This document shows, piece by piece, positions 45,061 through 53,282 of a DNA stretch of 64,000 nt. Source of the stretch: Planctomycetota bacterium. GTDB taxonomy: Bacteria > Planctomycetota > UBA8742 > UBA2392. The notes under the pieces were generated by a model. That model did no database searches and was not told where the DNA came from. It worked only from the letters and a program-made list of their open reading frames with translations. How positions within the stretch are numbered: position 1 is the stretch's first letter; every line of letters begins with the position of its first letter. Where the stretch lies: NCBI GenBank assembly GCA_020849795.1, contig JADZFR010000051.1:1-64000 (forward strand). Direction: 5' to 3'. The position numbers and the translations under genes were made by a program.

Positions 45061-47112
45061 CTATTCGCCTGCTGGTGCCGCTGATGGTGGGGTCACCGGG
45101 TCCAGACTGATCTTCACGGCTACTTCGCTGACGGCATAGCTCAGGTCCGGCACAGACTTCGTGGACAAAGGCGCCGGCCGGCCGGGCGAAACCTCAAAGC
45201 TGCCGCCCTGGGGCACGATCTCGGTCAGTTTGAAGACGCTACCCTGGCCACCGGCCACCGTCGGAGAAACAACCGTGACCGTGAAGCTGATGTTGTCCCA
45301 CTTGATCTTCTCTGCGTCGGTATCTTTCACGCCATCCAGCTGCCCCGTGTCTTTGAAGTGCTGAAGCAGGCGCTTCTTCACCTCGGTCACCAGCAGGGCG
45401 CTGCTTCCCTCAGTCAGGGCTGTTTTCAGGCCGTCGTTGGCGCCTTGCGACGAGCTGCTGCTTCCCACCTCGATGGCGACGTTCGCGCGGAAGGTAAGGT
45501 TGCGCTTCTGCGTGAAGTAGCCGCCCTCGGTGGCGCCTTCCGGAAGCACATACGCGCCCGCGGCGATTTCCTGCGTCACCCAAACCACCTGCGAGCCGGT
45601 GAGAGACTCACCGCTGCCGGCACTCTTGTTGTTGATGTGCGCCCAGTACACCTTGTTGCCTTCGCCCTGCTTGTCAGTGTGGGCGCCCAAAGCCGCCTGC
45701 ATCGAGTCCGCAACCAGCCCCGGCAGGATGTTGTGGCGCACGTACAACGGCTGCGGGGGCTGCACTACACCCTCCACGGTCGCGCCAGGCAGCGTGGCGA
45801 TGCGTCCTTCGACCAGGTTGCGCAGCGACAGCGCGGTGTCTGAAAGCGCGCCCAAGTTGCCGGCGGTGTTGAACTCTGCGTCGCGAGCGGTGGCAAGCTT
45901 TGCGGTGCCGTCGGCCGATGCCACCAGAGGCTCGACACCGCTGGTCGCCAGAATCGAAAGCAGCAGGGCGATGACGCCGCCCGCCACCGCGATCCCGCCG
46001 CCAATGAAGAACGGCATGCGCAGCTTTTCGGTTTCCTTGGCGCTCAGGTACTCAGCCGGGATCAGGTTGATCCGGTTCAGTCCTTCAAGCCCAAGGCCCT
46101 GCAACCCAAGCCCTATGGCCACAGCCAGGCTTTGAATGCTGTTCTGGACTTCGCTTGGGTCAACCGTGCGCGCCAGCGCGATGCGTTGCGGAGTGTCCAC
46201 CTTGTGCACGTTGTACTGCAACTGCTGCTCAAAGAACTTCTTGATGTTCAGCAGCTTGCTGCCGTTGCCCATCATCACCAGCTGGTTGATGTTCGCGGCT
46301 TCATTCTGGCTTTTGTAGAAGCCCACGGCGCGATAGATCTCGCCGACCATTTCTTTGAGCGGCGGCTTCATCGCCTCAAACACAGCCGCGGCGTCCTTGG
46401 ACTTTGCGGCGTTGCGCTTGAGTTTTTCCGCCTGTTCGGCACTGAGCTTGAAGCGCGCGCGCAGGGCCTTGGTGATGTCGTTGCCGGCGACCGGCACGAC
46501 GCGAACGTAGGTCTTCTGGCCGTCAATCAGGATGACGTCGGTGTTGTCGGCGCCGATGTCGATGGCGACACAGCAGTCGCTGATCGTGTCGTCCATCTCG
46601 AACTTGATGTAGTTGTAGATGCCCAGGGGCGCGACCTGCACGCCCTTGATCTGCAAGCCACCGTTTTCACAGATGTTTACAATCTTGTCCACGGCCTCTT
46701 TCTTGGCCGCGTACAAGTTGACCTTGCGCTCGTCGGGGTCTGCGTCTTCGATGTTCTGGTAGTCCCAGACGGCCTCTTCCAGCTTGATTGGAATCTGGCT
46801 GCGCGCCTCGTTCAGGATGGTCTCGCGAATCTGGTCGTCGCCGACGGGCGGCAGGCTGATGATTCGGCCCAGCGTGTTCTGGCCCGAAATCGATACAAAC
46901 ACCGTGTCATCACGCTTGATGCCCTTGCGGGTGCGCAGGTCATTCAGGGCGCCGGACGTGGCGTCTTCAGCCGATGTGCCGGCCCCCAGGCCGAAATCAC
47001 TCAGGCTGATGATCTCGACCTCTTCAAGCGTCGCGCTGCCGCGGTCGCCTGAAACCTTGACTGCCTTGACGCTGGACGTGCCCAGCTCAATGCCCCATGC
47101 CGATTTTGCCAT
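45061..47112 (-). CDS. PilM-PilN fusion, pilus/secretion alignment protein
   Basis: 683 aa. Residues 1-345 are PilM, an actin-like ATP-binding cytoplasmic protein: phosphate motif GIELGTSSVKAVKV (7-20), VAIDIGADNTDVILIDG (182-198) and MMGNGSKLLNIKKFF. At 346-358 the PilN-type start NRINLIPAEYLSA appears, followed by the membrane helix PFFIGGGIAVAGGVIALLLS (367-386) and a periplasmic domain to 683. In most bacteria PilM binds the short N-terminal tail of PilN; here the two are one chain. The periplasmic part is longer than usual PilN. Start ATG 47112 is preceded by GAGGGA and a promoter. Confidence 0.88.
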   Translation of the reverse strand: MAKSAWGIELGTSSVKAVKVSGDRGSATLEEVEIISLSDFGLGAGTSAEDATSGALNDLRTRKGIKRDDTVFVSISGQNTLGRIISLPPVGDDQIRETILNEARSQIPIKLEEAVWDYQNIEDADPDERKVNLYAAKKEAVDKIVNICENGGLQIKGVQVAPLGIYNYIKFEMDDTISDCCVAIDIGADNTDVILIDGQKTYVRVVPVAGNDITKALRARFKLSAEQAEKLKRNAAKSKDAAAVFEAMKPPLKEMVGEIYRAVGFYKSQNEAANINQLVMMGNGSKLLNIKKFFEQQLQYNVHKVDTPQRIALARTVDPSEVQNSIQSLAVAIGLGLQGLGLEGLNRINLIPAEYLSAKETEKLRMPFFIGGGIAVAGGVIALLLSILATSGVEPLVASADGTAKLATARDAEFNTAGNLGALSDTALSLRNLVEGRIATLPGATVEGVVQPPQPLYVRHNILPGLVADSMQAALGAHTDKQGEGNKVYWAHINNKSAGSGESLTGSQVVWVTQEIAAGAYVLPEGATEGGYFTQKRNLTFRANVAIEVGSSSSSQGANDGLKTALTEGSSALLVTEVKKRLLQHFKDTGQLDGVKDTDAEKIKWDNISFTVTVVSPTVAGGQGSVFKLTEIVPQGGSFEVSPGRPAPLSTKSVPDLSYAVSEVAVKISLDPVTPPSAAPAGE

Positions 47113-47201
47113 GAGTCCCTCGAAACGCAGGCGCAAGCAGATTGGCAGAGCCAACCTAGCTGACGAGACAGATTCTTCGATTCCGCGTTGGGGGTCTAAA
47201 C

Positions 47202-47230
47202 AGCATGGCCCAGAACGCTCCCAACGTCAA
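47202..47230 (-). promoter_or_regulatory. Candidate promoter of the pilMN unit
   Basis: Minus-strand TTGACG (47230-47225) and CATGCT (47207-47202), spacing 17 bases, 90 bases upstream of the start codon. The -35 is good, the -10 weak. Confidence 0.35.
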
Positions 47231-47276
47231 GCGGGGATTATGCTTACTCGTCGAATGCACATGACATTGGTCGGCA

Positions 47277-48257
47277 TCAGATGCCAGCCGGCAGGTGCGG
47301 GCTTTTGGTGAAAAAGTCGGCGATCACGCGCCTGACGAGCGCCGGTTGGGTCCGGTTGGGTGCGGCAACGCCTTCCTTATCTACAAACGCCAGCTTGGGG
47401 GTCGGGTCGGAGGTGTCTTCCGCCTGCCACAGCCCGTCACCCGGAGCCTCTTTGTTCAGACGCGACGCCAGTTCGGACCAGTCGAGGCGCGGCTTGAAGG
47501 GGCGGCTCTGCAACTCGAACCATGAGAGTGTCGTGAGTCGCAGTTCGTACTTTGCGGTGGCGTTATCACCGACGAGGACTGTCAGTATCCTGTCGCACGC
47601 GGTGGCAGTGTTGATCGCCGTTTCGTGGAGGGGCTCAGCCGTGGTCACAACAGCCAGGTCGAGCGCATGGAAGATCTCCGCTTCGGCTTCTTCTTCGCGC
47701 AGCAGACGCAGGTGCTGCTGGATGGTCCAGAACTCGCGCGCAAACCAGTCGGCATGGGTATCAGGGTTTGCCAACCATTGCGGCAAGTGCTGCAGCGCAA
47801 ACTCGTATTGCGCCTGTCGTGCCTCTTGATCACTTGTGAACAATGAGGTCTTGACCGGGCTGTTGTCGGCCTTGGTCAAGGCGGTCAGCGTCAAGTCGAG
47901 CTTGACGCCGTCCGGAGTCGTGAACAAAGAGAAGTCGCCGGCTGCTGCAGCGGCCACAAGCGTGTGCGCGTGCACATTGGCCAATGCGGGCTCGATGCAG
48001 GCGAACGCGCTGCACACGCCGTCGGTATCGTAGTGATTGTTCGTCACGACGCTGATGCCGCGCAACAGTTCATCACGGTCGGGCGCACCTGCCAGCCGCA
48101 GGCACATGCCCGTGGAAAGGTCATGGCGAAAGCGCTCGGGCGTGCGGTTGCCGGGCCAGTGCGAAAGATTGAGCCTTCCAGGCGCTGTGCCGTCGACACT
48201 GATGCACGCATCGGCGTCGAGCGCGCTGTGCCAATGTTTGTAAACCAGCAAGGTCAT
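47277..48257 (-). CDS. DUF6687-like conserved protein
   Basis: 326 aa, soluble. It resembles from memory the DUF6687 family: an early VDGTAPGRLNLSHWPGN segment followed by VVTNNHYDTDGVCSAFA, where a His/Asp cluster (NNHYDTDG) looks like a metal-dependent active site comparable to DHH-type folds. Later ATAKYELRLTTLSWFELQS and KPRLDWSELASRLN are also typical of that group. Biochemical role unknown. No Shine-Dalgarno is visible; it lies 65 bases after rpiB on the same strand and may be the last gene of that operon. Confidence 0.65.
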   Translation of the reverse strand: MTLLVYKHWHSALDADACISVDGTAPGRLNLSHWPGNRTPERFRHDLSTGMCLRLAGAPDRDELLRGISVVTNNHYDTDGVCSAFACIEPALANVHAHTLVAAAAAGDFSLFTTPDGVKLDLTLTALTKADNSPVKTSLFTSDQEARQAQYEFALQHLPQWLANPDTHADWFAREFWTIQQHLRLLREEEAEAEIFHALDLAVVTTAEPLHETAINTATACDRILTVLVGDNATAKYELRLTTLSWFELQSRPFKPRLDWSELASRLNKEAPGDGLWQAEDTSDPTPKLAFVDKEGVAAPNRTQPALVRRVIADFFTKSPHLPAGI

Positions 48258-48322
48258 GGCCGGAGGTTAGCTAAGCCGCCCGCGAAGCGTGGCATGAATT
48301 CTCGTCGCAAGCGTCGGGCCGC

Positions 48323-48787
48323 CTATTCGCCGGGTGCCTCAATTTTCACGCTGCCGTCGATGTGCCCGATCTTGGCAACCCGGCCCTCGTGGCGGCCGCC
48401 ATCAAACTCGGCGCGCAGGAACACATCCAGCGCATGGGTCACGACATCTTCACCCATGCTGCGCTGGCCGAAGCACGCGACGTTGGCGTTGTTGTGCCGC
48501 CGCGACATCTCGGCTTCCCACGCGTCGTGCACGACTACCGCGCGTATGCCGGGTATCTTGTTGGCGCTCATGCACATGCCGATGCCGCTGCCGCACACCA
48601 GCACGCCGCGCTGTGCATCGCCGCGGGCCACCACCCGGGCTGCGCGTTCGGCGAAGTCGGGGTAGTCCACACGCTGCTCGTCCATCGGGCCCTCGTCGAG
48701 GACCTGGTGGCCCGCTTTGCGCAGATGCTCAATGATCGTCTGCTTCAGCTTGAATCCCGCGTGATCGGAGGCAATGGCGATGATCAT
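48323..48787 (-). CDS. rpiB: Ribose-5-phosphate isomerase B
   Basis: 154 aa, full length. Interconverts ribose-5-phosphate and ribulose-5-phosphate in the pentose phosphate pathway. ASDHAGFKLK near the N-terminus, VLVCGSGIGMCMSANK with the active-site Cys, and HNNANVACFGQRSMG are diagnostic. Its start overlaps the upstream Sua5-phosphatase stop by 4 bases (ATGA), so translation is coupled. RpiB next to Sua5 and a low-molecular-weight phosphatase is a common bacterial neighbourhood. Confidence 0.96.
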   Translation of the reverse strand: MIIAIASDHAGFKLKQTIIEHLRKAGHQVLDEGPMDEQRVDYPDFAERAARVVARGDAQRGVLVCGSGIGMCMSANKIPGIRAVVVHDAWEAEMSRRHNNANVACFGQRSMGEDVVTHALDVFLRAEFDGGRHEGRVAKIGHIDGSVKIEAPGE

Positions 48788-49839
48788 GGCGAATCTCCCT
48801 GCCCGCAGAATAGTTTCAAGAACTCGGATTCCAACGCGCCGCCATCGGCCCAGCGCGCGAGCAGGTCCGCGCGCATCTGCGCCACCACTTGCCTGGCGGT
48901 GCGCTCGTACACGCCGGGGGGCTTGCCCATCGGGTCATCGATCTGCCAGTGAAGCACCTTGCCCGGCGCCGCGTCGTCCACGTCGGCTGCCACGTCATCG
49001 CCCATCGACACGCACAGCGCCGGCAGCACCGCCGGATCAAGCGGCTGGGGCACGTGCGACGCCATTGCCACATGATAGTGCCGCGCGGCCTGTTGCATGT
49101 CGGGTGGGGAGCGCTTTGCCGACCGAGCAATCAGTCCGCTGCTGGTCGGAGCATAAGCGGGCACGAAGTCGCGCACCTGTCCCAACAGCCACCTCTGCAT
49201 CGCCTCAAGCAGCCGGTGCGCAAACGCGCTTCGATTGAGATTGCCCAGGCAAACGAAGTGGACCGACTGCGTGTACATCTGGGCCAACCTGTCTTTCTCA
49301 AGGGCGCCGCGGCGCAGAATCTCGATCCCGGCGGGCAGTAGGCGGACAACACTGCTGGGCGGCCGCTCGGGCAACACGCCGCCATCGACGACCGCATCCA
49401 GACCCAGCTTCGCGATTTCCTGCGGGTCGCGCAGCGGCGGCTGGCCGTGTTCGTTCGCGCTGGTGGCGACCACGGGCGCGCCCACCGCGTCAAGCAGCGC
49501 TGAGCCAACAGCGTGCCGGACTACCCGCAACCCCAGCGACGACGTGCCCCTTGCCACTACCACGGTTGCACCGTTGGGTGTGAGTGTCCGGACGGCAAAC
49601 TCCTCGGCGGGCAGCAGGGGCCCTGCTACCCGGATCGCAAAGTCAGTGCTTCCGGCGTGAAGTGAAAAGCCTTCGCTGCGGCCGCCCTTGAAGGACTTGA
49701 GCGCTGCATTGCCGAAGTCAGAGTCTGCGAGGGCAGCCACGCCGTACACGGTGTCTGTGGGAAAGCCCACCAGCGCACCGTCGCGCAGCATGCTTGCGGC
49801 TTCGTCAAGTTGGCTTGGCGGCAGAATCTTTGCGGGCAT
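48784..49839 (-). CDS. Fusion of Sua5/YwlC threonylcarbamoyl-AMP synthase and low-molecular-weight protein phosphatase
   Basis: 351 aa from ATG 49839. Residues 1-185 are the Sua5/YrdC domain making threonylcarbamoyl-AMP for tRNA t6A: GFPTDTVYGVAA (25-36), KGGRSEGFSLH (51-61) and VVATSANEHGQPP (124-136). Residues 190-351 are an arsenate-reductase/LMW-PTP fold: P-loop CLGNLNRS (197-204) with C197 and R203, and general-acid DDP in IDDPMGKPPG. In Bacillus the equivalent ywlC and ywlE are neighbours, YwlE being a protein-arginine phosphatase; target residue here is unknown. The start overlaps the pssA 3' end by 35 bases. Confidence 0.85.
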   Translation of the reverse strand: MPAKILPPSQLDEAASMLRDGALVGFPTDTVYGVAALADSDFGNAALKSFKGGRSEGFSLHAGSTDFAIRVAGPLLPAEEFAVRTLTPNGATVVVARGTSSLGLRVVRHAVGSALLDAVGAPVVATSANEHGQPPLRDPQEIAKLGLDAVVDGGVLPERPPSSVVRLLPAGIEILRRGALEKDRLAQMYTQSVHFVCLGNLNRSAFAHRLLEAMQRWLLGQVRDFVPAYAPTSSGLIARSAKRSPPDMQQAARHYHVAMASHVPQPLDPAVLPALCVSMGDDVAADVDDAAPGKVLHWQIDDPMGKPPGVYERTARQVVAQMRADLLARWADGGALESEFLKLFCGQGDSP

Positions 49840-50872
49840 CGTCCACGATTGGTTGGCGGGCGTTCTCTTCAAGGCGCCGGCGTTTGCGCTCTGCAATTGC
49901 GAGACGCCGACCCAGCAGCCCCCGGTTTCGCAGAAAACGATAGGCAAAGTATATGGGACCGGAAAGGACATACCCAAACATCAGCCCCGGCACCAGCAGC
50001 TTCCAGTAATCAATCAACATTACCACGGTCACTGCAATCAAGAGAATGAACACCATGGTCTTCAGGCTTTGGCGCCGCGACACAAGCCGATTGAACAGGT
50101 GCACATAGCGAATGCGCGTCACCATCATCAAGCCGATGAAGGCACAGGTGATCGGGATGACGAACCTCAAGATCCACGGCCATGGTTGCTGGCTGAATGC
50201 CGGATAGTGGTCGTACAGCCAGGTGCAACCCAGCATCAACGCGCACACGCTGGCGGCAGCCGCCGGGCTGGGCAGCCCGTGAAACACGCTGTGGTCGTCG
50301 ACCTCGCTGGTTTCGACATTGAAGCGCGCCAGTCGCAGAATGGCACAGCATGCGTAAAGGCCGCACACGGCCCACAGCAGTTTCGTGTCAAAGTCGAAAG
50401 CGAACGGCGGGCGCGCAAAAAAGAACTCGCCACCGACGCGAATCATCATGGCCGGCGCAACACCGAACGTGACGGCATCGCACAGGCTGTCCAGCTCAGC
50501 GCCGAAGCGCCCGGTGGTCGCGGTCATGCGCGCGACCTTGCCGTCCATGGCGTCAAACAGCATACCCGCGCCGATCAGCAGCGCCGCATAGCCCAGCCGA
50601 AGCGTCACCTCGGCGCCATTGCCAATCCCCATAGCTGCAAATGCCTTCGCAAGTTCGATCAGGGCGGCGATGCCGCAGATCGCGTTGCCCAGCGTCAGCG
50701 CGGTCGGCAACATCGCCAGCCCGGGCATGCGCTGCCGCTTGCGGCGGCGGGCTGTGCTCACCGATGCATGGCTGCCAGACTCACTTGACGTGTCAAGCTG
50801 TATGATGCGGCCACTGGCCGAGGACGGCGGCAGGCGGTCGCTGCTGGATGGGACTTTGCTGTCGGGCATCAT
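49805..50872 (-). CDS. pssA: CDP-diacylglycerol-serine O-phosphatidyltransferase
   Basis: 355 aa. The CDP-alcohol phosphotransferase signature DGxxARx8Gx3Dx3D is exact at DGKVARMTATTGRFGAELD followed by SLCD. Several membrane helices surround it. It makes phosphatidylserine, the substrate of Psd encoded 2.4 kb upstream in the same operon. The N-terminal 50 residues are Ser/Arg-rich and the C-terminus is highly basic. Start ATG 50872 overlaps the stop of the upstream STN-like gene by 4 bases. A longer start (50926) would overlap it more and is unlikely. Confidence 0.92.
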   Translation of the reverse strand: MMPDSKVPSSSDRLPPSSASGRIIQLDTSSESGSHASVSTARRRKRQRMPGLAMLPTALTLGNAICGIAALIELAKAFAAMGIGNGAEVTLRLGYAALLIGAGMLFDAMDGKVARMTATTGRFGAELDSLCDAVTFGVAPAMMIRVGGEFFFARPPFAFDFDTKLLWAVCGLYACCAILRLARFNVETSEVDDHSVFHGLPSPAAAASVCALMLGCTWLYDHYPAFSQQPWPWILRFVIPITCAFIGLMMVTRIRYVHLFNRLVSRRQSLKTMVFILLIAVTVVMLIDYWKLLVPGLMFGYVLSGPIYFAYRFLRNRGLLGRRLAIAERKRRRLEENARQPIVDDARKDSAAKPT

Positions 50873-52068
50873 TCTTTGGGTGCTTCCCAACCCATCTCTT
50901 TCAGTATTCCGGCAGCGCCATCGCATGCGGACGGCACGCCAATGACAATCACGCGAGTGCCGAACGCCGTAACGATCGCCTGCTGTTCCTGCGCGTCGAG
51001 CGCCGTTTCGATGGCATCAACGACCACCTGCACACCACCTGCTGCGCGCAGGTTTTCAGGCCCGCCCGGCGTTGTCTTCTGGCGCTGGTACGAGGCGTCG
51101 ATGCGCTTCAGCAGTGTTGCCGTCTCAAACATACCGCACCCGCCGTACTCAGTCGTGTCGACATGGCGAAAGCAGACCACTCCAAGCGCCGTCGAGGTCG
51201 TGAACTCGTAGCCGCCATGGCGCACGATCGACTCAAGAAGCGACGCGCAAGTGTCGCTGCCACGCATGGTCGTGTGTTCGTCGGCAAACATCGTGGCGAC
51301 CGAGTGGTGCACCACAAAGTCAGCCGAGGCCAGCTTACACAGCCCGGCGACCACACTTCCCAGCGGCCGGTCGTCGGCTTCGTACTTCACCGCGCCGGCA
51401 GAGAGCTTTGCCAAGTGCGCGCGGCCTGCAATCGTGTACGGGTGGTCGCCGCCGGCGTCAGACACCAGCAGCTCAAGCAGTTCGCGCACGCGGGTGTGCG
51501 TCCAGTGGTCTGTTGTAAGCAGAATGCGCTCCCCCACCACCGAGCACGCGGGCTGCGTATCCCACAGCACATCGAGCAGCAGACAGATCAGGTGCGCCAG
51601 GCTTTCGGCGCCGGTTGCCAGGTACAGCTCATCTTTGCTGCCCGGGGAACTCTTGGCCCGTTCCTCATCGGGGTGGCCATACGCGCGCACATAGTCCACA
51701 AAGCGGCCAGACAGCACACTTACGTCGTAACCGCGCGTGAACCGGTGGCCGCCCGCCTCAGGGACCTCGCGCACAACCAGCCGCTTGCCGTCGGCTACGA
51801 CACTCAGGCCGGTCGCCACGGAGAACAGTTTTGCGGCGTGCGCCAGTTCAATCTTCTGAACGCTGAGCCACACCGGCGTTTCCATCTCCGGCGGTACATC
51901 CCCCAGGTCCAGCCGCAGGCGTGCAGACTTCGCGAACTCGGTCAGTGCAATTTCAGCCGGCACACCCAGGTACGAAAGGTTAATCGTGGCCGGCTCCGGC
52001 TTGTCCTGCGAGTGCGCAGACGAAAGCACCAGTGCCAGCACCACCAGTGCGAAGGCGGCGGTTCTCAT
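50869..52068 (-). CDS. Exported STN-like protein A (pssA side)
   Basis: 399 aa. Signal peptide MRTAAFALVVLALVLSSAHS. The mature N-terminus looks like a secretin/TonB short N-terminal (STN) domain: VPAEIALTEFAKSARLRLDL, LSVQKIELAHAAKLFSVATG and ADGKRLVVRE. A second region contains MFADEHTTMRGSDTCASLLE. The C-terminus VVVDAIETALDAQEQQAIVT ... GILKEMGW matches the paralogous protein B. No channel-forming core, so it is not a secretin. Overlaps its neighbours by 4 bases on both sides. Function unknown; position between psd and pssA suggests a role in envelope biogenesis. Confidence 0.8.
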   Translation of the reverse strand: MRTAAFALVVLALVLSSAHSQDKPEPATINLSYLGVPAEIALTEFAKSARLRLDLGDVPPEMETPVWLSVQKIELAHAAKLFSVATGLSVVADGKRLVVREVPEAGGHRFTRGYDVSVLSGRFVDYVRAYGHPDEERAKSSPGSKDELYLATGAESLAHLICLLLDVLWDTQPACSVVGERILLTTDHWTHTRVRELLELLVSDAGGDHPYTIAGRAHLAKLSAGAVKYEADDRPLGSVVAGLCKLASADFVVHHSVATMFADEHTTMRGSDTCASLLESIVRHGGYEFTTSTALGVVCFRHVDTTEYGGCGMFETATLLKRIDASYQRQKTTPGGPENLRAAGGVQVVVDAIETALDAQEQQAIVTAFGTRVIVIGVPSACDGAAGILKEMGWEAPKE

Positions 52069-53276
52069 TTGCCGCTCCTTTCTTCTTTACCAGTGTCCTT
52101 GGCAGGTTCTTTCCAGCCGAGTTCACGCAGAATCTTTGCCGCGGCGTCCACGATGTCACTGCCGCCCATGACCACAATGCGAGCGCCATAAGCCAGCACC
52201 TGCGGAAGATGCCCCGCGCTTTCAAGCTGAGCCTCAAGGGCATCGACGATCACAGCGATGCCGCCACGAGCCTTGAGCGAAAGTTCATCGGGATTATCCG
52301 CTCCCTCGGCCATTTCCTTGTACTGCTTCTCAAGGTCGGCCAGCAGCGCATCGAGCGCGAACACCCGGTAACTCGGAGTGCCTGCGTAGTGCAACTGGTG
52401 AAGCCGCATCGCCCCATGGCGGGCGTCCACGTAAAACCCGTGTTCGGCCGCCAGCAGCGCAAGCACTTCGTTCGGGCCGGCTTCCATGTCCGCAACATCG
52501 GCGGCGTCGTCAAGAAACACCGTCTCGAGCAATGAGCGGTGCACATATACCGGCGCCGGAAACTTCTCGAACAGCCGCCACAACGCCGCGCCAAAACTGC
52601 TAGCCGCAGACAACCCGCGCGGCGCATTCTTTTCGAGCGCAAGCCGGTGCGCCCGGTCCTGGCTTAGCGCAACGCTGTCGCCGCCTTTGTCAGCGGCCAA
52701 AAGCGACAACAGCTCTTCTATGTTGCGCAATTCGTCGGCTGTGCGCGTGAACACGAGGCGCGTGCCGACGGGTGAGCCGGTGTCGGTGCTGGCGTCGCCC
52801 TCAAGCACCCGCTGCACCACCTCAAGCAGTATCTCGGACGGGGCCTGCCCCGCCTCGGCGGGCAACGGCTTGTCGAAGCGCTTGCGGTAGTCGCGAAAGG
52901 CCGTGGTCAACACCTTGACGTCAAACCCGCGAACTTCGGGCTTGCCCACAGCCGAGCCATCCAACCGGCAACGCAGCATCCGCGCCTCAGCATCAAGCTG
53001 CAGGGCAACACGCCCGGATTCGGAAATCAGCTTCAGTGCCACCTCGGGCTTGACCTTGCGCGCGAGCACCCAGATCGGTTCCTCAAGTTCGTCGCTGTCC
53101 TCAAGCTCGCCAAGGTCGACCTGGTAGCCAAGCTGACCGGCAAAGTCGGTCAGCGCCGCACCCAGCTCTGCGCCCGGATACACGCAGGTTACGTTCAGCT
53201 CCACCGGCTGAACCTGCGCCCGAGCCAGCGACGAGAGCGCGAGCAAGAGCACGCATACAGTAGCCAATCGCCTCAT
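52065..53276 (-). CDS. Exported STN-like protein B (psd side)
   Basis: 403 aa, paralogue of protein A. Signal peptide MRRLATVCVLLLALSSLARA. STN-like start GAELGAALTDFAGQLGYQVD and VKPEVALKLISESGRVALQL; middle region with VYVHRSLLETVFLDDAADVA; C-terminus VIVDALEAQLESAGHLPQVL ... KILRELGW aligned with the same segment of A. The gene begins 6 bases after psd and overlaps gene A by 4. Both are probably periplasmic. Role unknown. Confidence 0.8.
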   Translation of the reverse strand: MRRLATVCVLLLALSSLARAQVQPVELNVTCVYPGAELGAALTDFAGQLGYQVDLGELEDSDELEEPIWVLARKVKPEVALKLISESGRVALQLDAEARMLRCRLDGSAVGKPEVRGFDVKVLTTAFRDYRKRFDKPLPAEAGQAPSEILLEVVQRVLEGDASTDTGSPVGTRLVFTRTADELRNIEELLSLLAADKGGDSVALSQDRAHRLALEKNAPRGLSAASSFGAALWRLFEKFPAPVYVHRSLLETVFLDDAADVADMEAGPNEVLALLAAEHGFYVDARHGAMRLHQLHYAGTPSYRVFALDALLADLEKQYKEMAEGADNPDELSLKARGGIAVIVDALEAQLESAGHLPQVLAYGARIVVMGGSDIVDAAAKILRELGWKEPAKDTGKEERSGK

Positions 53277-53282
53277 TCATCC

